DNA of 64,000 bases from Granulimonas faecalis (lineage in GTDB: Bacteria > Actinomycetota > Coriobacteriia > Coriobacteriales > Atopobiaceae), in assembly GCF_022834715.1 (NCBI RefSeq), contig NZ_BQKC01000001.1, positions 1,586,501-1,650,500 of the forward strand. Reading direction: 5' to 3'. The notes beneath the pieces were generated by a model. It saw nothing but the letters and a program-made list of their open reading frames with translations, was not told where the DNA came from and did no database searches. The position numbers were made by a program, and so were the translations under genes. Below, piece after piece: positions 62,120 to 64,000 of this stretch; positions within the stretch are counted from its first letter, which is position 1, and each line of letters starts with the position of its first letter.

Positions 62120-63852
62120 GACAGCACCCCCTGCTTTGTCTGGGACGCCACGATCTCCCGGTACACGGGGCACGCGGCCATGAGCTCGTCGTGGGTGCCC
62201 AGGCCCACGGGGCGGCCCTCGTCGATGACGAGGATCTGGTCGGCGTGGCGGATGGTGCTCACGCGCTGGGCGATGATCAGCACCGCGGCCTCGGCGGTCT
62301 CCCCCGCAAGGGCGGCGCGCAGGGCGGCGTCGGTCTTGAAGTCCAGGGCAGAGAAGGAGTCGTCGAACACGTAGAGCTCCGACCTGGCCACGAGGGCGCG
62401 GGCGATGGCCAGACGCTGGCGCTGGCCGCCGGAGAAGTTGGAGCCGCCCTGGGCCACCGGGGCGTCGAGGCCCTCGGGCAGGCCGCGCACGAAGTCGGCC
62501 GCCTGGGCCACCTCGAGGGCGTGCCAGAGCTCGTCGTCCGTGGCGTCGGCACGCTCCCAGCGGAGGTTCTCCGCAATGGTGCCCGAGGCAAGCCACGCCT
62601 TCTGCTGCACATAGCCGATGCGCCCCCTGAGGGCGCGCTGCGTCAGGTGGCGAACGTCCACGCTGTCCAGCTCGAGGGAGCCCTGGGTCACCTCGTTGAA
62701 GCGCATGATGAGGCTCGCGATGGTGGACTTGCCCGAGCCCGTGCCGCCGATGATGGCGGTGGTGGTGCCGGGCCAGCACTCGAGGTCGATCCCCGTGAGG
62801 GCGTCCTCCTGCGCGTCCTGGTAGCGAAAGCGCACGCGCGAGAACCGCAGGGTGGGCACGCCCTCCTCGGGCGAGGGCCGGTCGACGGCGTCCGGGAGGT
62901 CGTCGATCTCCGGCGCGTAGTCGAGCACCTCCTGGATGCGGCTGGCGCACTCGAGGGCGCGGGGCACCATGATGAACACGAACTGCGCCATCAGGATGTA
63001 CATGAGCACCATGATGGCGTACTCCACGAGCGCCGTGATGTCGCCGATACCCAGCTCGCCCACGGCGATGCGGGCGCCGCTGGTCCAGTAGACGGCGATC
63101 ACGAAGACGTTCATCACCACGTACTGGAACCCGTCCACGTTGGTGAAGAGCTTGTTGGCCTTGATGGCGGTCTCCGCATAGGCGGCGAACGAGGCGTCGA
63201 GGCGCCCGTTCTCGTGGCGCTGGCGGTTGAAGGCCCGCACCACGCGCACGCCCGAGAGGTTCTCGAGCAGCACCTGGGTCATGGCGTCGAGCTGCTTCTG
63301 CAGGCGCGTGAACAGCGGAGACACCGAGCGCAGGATGGCGCCCACCACCACCATGAGCACGGCGATGGACGCCACGAGGAACCAGCCGGCCGTGACGTCC
63401 ACCGAGAAGGTCATCACGAGCGCGGCCACGGCCATGAGGGGCACGGGCACCACCATGAGGATGGCCTGGGTGAGCAGGGTCTGCACCGTGGTGACGTCGG
63501 AGGAGGTGCGGGTGGTGACGGAGGCCACGCCGAAGTGGCGGAAGTCGTAGACGGAGAGCCTCATGGACTTGGCGTAGAGCGCGCAGCGGATGTCGCGCCC
63601 CACGGAGGTGCAGAGCTCGGCGCAGAGGGCCGCGGCCGCCGTGGTGGCGACGCCCGTGACGAGGGCGACGAGCGACATCTGCAGGCCGGCCTCGACGAGC
63701 AGCGAGAACGACGCGTGGGCGGTGCCCAGGTTGAGGACCCGCGCGGCGACGGTGGGGATGGCGAGCGTGCCCACCACGTCCACGGAGAGCAGGAGGCAGA
63801 TGAGCAGGAACTTGAGGCGGTAGGGCTTCAGGAAGTGAAGGATCAGCCGCAC
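62116..63852 (-). CDS. ABC exporter half-transporter A
   Basis: A 578-residue partner of the gene above. The membrane domain starts at once (MRLILHFLKPYRLKFLLICL). The ATPase has Walker A AIIGGTGSGKSTIASLIMRF, signature NFSGGQRQRLAIARAL and Walker B ELYVFDDSFSALDFKTDAAL. Here the base after Walker B is Asp (FDDS) rather than catalytic Glu, so one of the two sites is degenerate, as in many heterodimeric exporters (TM287/288, BmrCD). The start is GTG 63852 with AAAGGAG. It lies 27 bases after the partial gene at the window end. Confidence 0.92.
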   Translation of the reverse strand: MRLILHFLKPYRLKFLLICLLLSVDVVGTLAIPTVAARVLNLGTAHASFSLLVEAGLQMSLVALVTGVATTAAAALCAELCTSVGRDIRCALYAKSMRLSVYDFRHFGVASVTTRTSSDVTTVQTLLTQAILMVVPVPLMAVAALVMTFSVDVTAGWFLVASIAVLMVVVGAILRSVSPLFTRLQKQLDAMTQVLLENLSGVRVVRAFNRQRHENGRLDASFAAYAETAIKANKLFTNVDGFQYVVMNVFVIAVYWTSGARIAVGELGIGDITALVEYAIMVLMYILMAQFVFIMVPRALECASRIQEVLDYAPEIDDLPDAVDRPSPEEGVPTLRFSRVRFRYQDAQEDALTGIDLECWPGTTTAIIGGTGSGKSTIASLIMRFNEVTQGSLELDSVDVRHLTQRALRGRIGYVQQKAWLASGTIAENLRWERADATDDELWHALEVAQAADFVRGLPEGLDAPVAQGGSNFSGGQRQRLAIARALVARSELYVFDDSFSALDFKTDAALRAALAGETAEAAVLIIAQRVSTIRHADQILVIDEGRPVGLGTHDELMAACPVYREIVASQTKQGVLS

Positions 63853-63879
63853 TGGTTCTCCTTTCTTGCGAACGGGGCC

Positions 63880-64000
63880 TCAGCGGTTCAGCGAGGCCAG
63901 TGACGGGGCGAGGGCGGCGAGGTAGCGGCCCATGACGCGGTTGAGCATGGTCCGGTCGGCGGCGGGCAGCGCCTCCCACACGGCCTTCTCCGCCTCGTCG
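63880..64000 (-). CDS. C-terminal end of an unidentified gene (cut by window edge)
   Basis: The last 40 codons of a leftward gene, ending TMLNRVMGRYLAALAPSLAS plus LNR, with TGA at 63880-63882. The helical, Leu/Ala-rich end and its place 27 bases before an ABC exporter pair would suit a MarR-family regulator, which often heads such operons, but too little is visible to be sure. Confidence 0.5.
   Translation of the reverse strand, partial: DEAEKAVWEALPAADRTMLNRVMGRYLAALAPSLASLNR

Overview
The window comes from a high-GC, Gram-positive-type anaerobe. The best fit is the class Coriobacteriia (Atopobiaceae/Olsenella-like), inferred from very high GC, a SufBDSU iron-sulfur operon, a group B-type [FeFe] hydrogenase, FeoAAB, a GlnR-like orphan regulator, LPxTG/VPVTGD wall-anchored DUF11 adhesins and many GTG/TTG starts. 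No rRNA or tRNA gene and no CRISPR array was seen, so the taxonomic call rests on gene content only.

Layout. 1-3.9 kb: end of a suf operon (sufB tail, sufD, sufS, sufU) plus an Rrf2 regulator. 4-21.3 kb: a cell-surface island with a small adhesin whose membrane tail is frameshifted, a secreted NlpC/P60 hydrolase, class II aldolase, a coiled-coil protein that looks leaderless, and two giant paralogous adhesins. The second adhesin is split from its signal peptide by a 6-G tract. 21.5-27.7 kb: glutamate synthase gltB-gltD. 27.9-31.9 kb: hypB, a 947-residue Fe-S/FAD oxidoreductase and hypA. 31.9-40 kb: SemiSWEET, ligA, a REP-associated tyrosine transposase (RAYT) between inverted REPs, a copper ATPase and an HtrA protease. 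40-46.9 kb: a nitrogen/amino-acid block with the GlnR-like regulator, an ABC uptake operon (ATPase, an unusual permease, a binding lipoprotein), a second binding lipoprotein, and a glutamine-synthetase-like gene lacking several metal ligands. 47-50.5 kb: gpmA whose 3' end is duplicated around an inserted acetyltransferase gene, a second acetyltransferase, and small membrane proteins. 50.6-53.9 kb: feoAAB. 54.2-58.2 kb: a GntR regulator, a small unknown protein, an HAD phosphatase and aspS. 58.5-64 kb: the [FeFe] hydrogenase, a heterodimeric ABC exporter, and the tail of one more gene.

How the genes fit together. Iron uptake (feo), cluster assembly (suf) and iron-sulfur enzymes (GOGAT, the FAD/Fe-S fusion, the hydrogenase) form one metabolic theme. 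The GlnR-like regulator, the amino-acid ABC genes and the GS-like gene form a second, and a GaAAC-n6-GaAAC motif in front of the GS-like gene links them. A third theme is genome plasticity: at least four families of short palindromic repeats lie between genes, one of them flanking its likely mobilising RAYT. Homopolymer frameshifts in two surface-protein genes suggest phase variation or decay.
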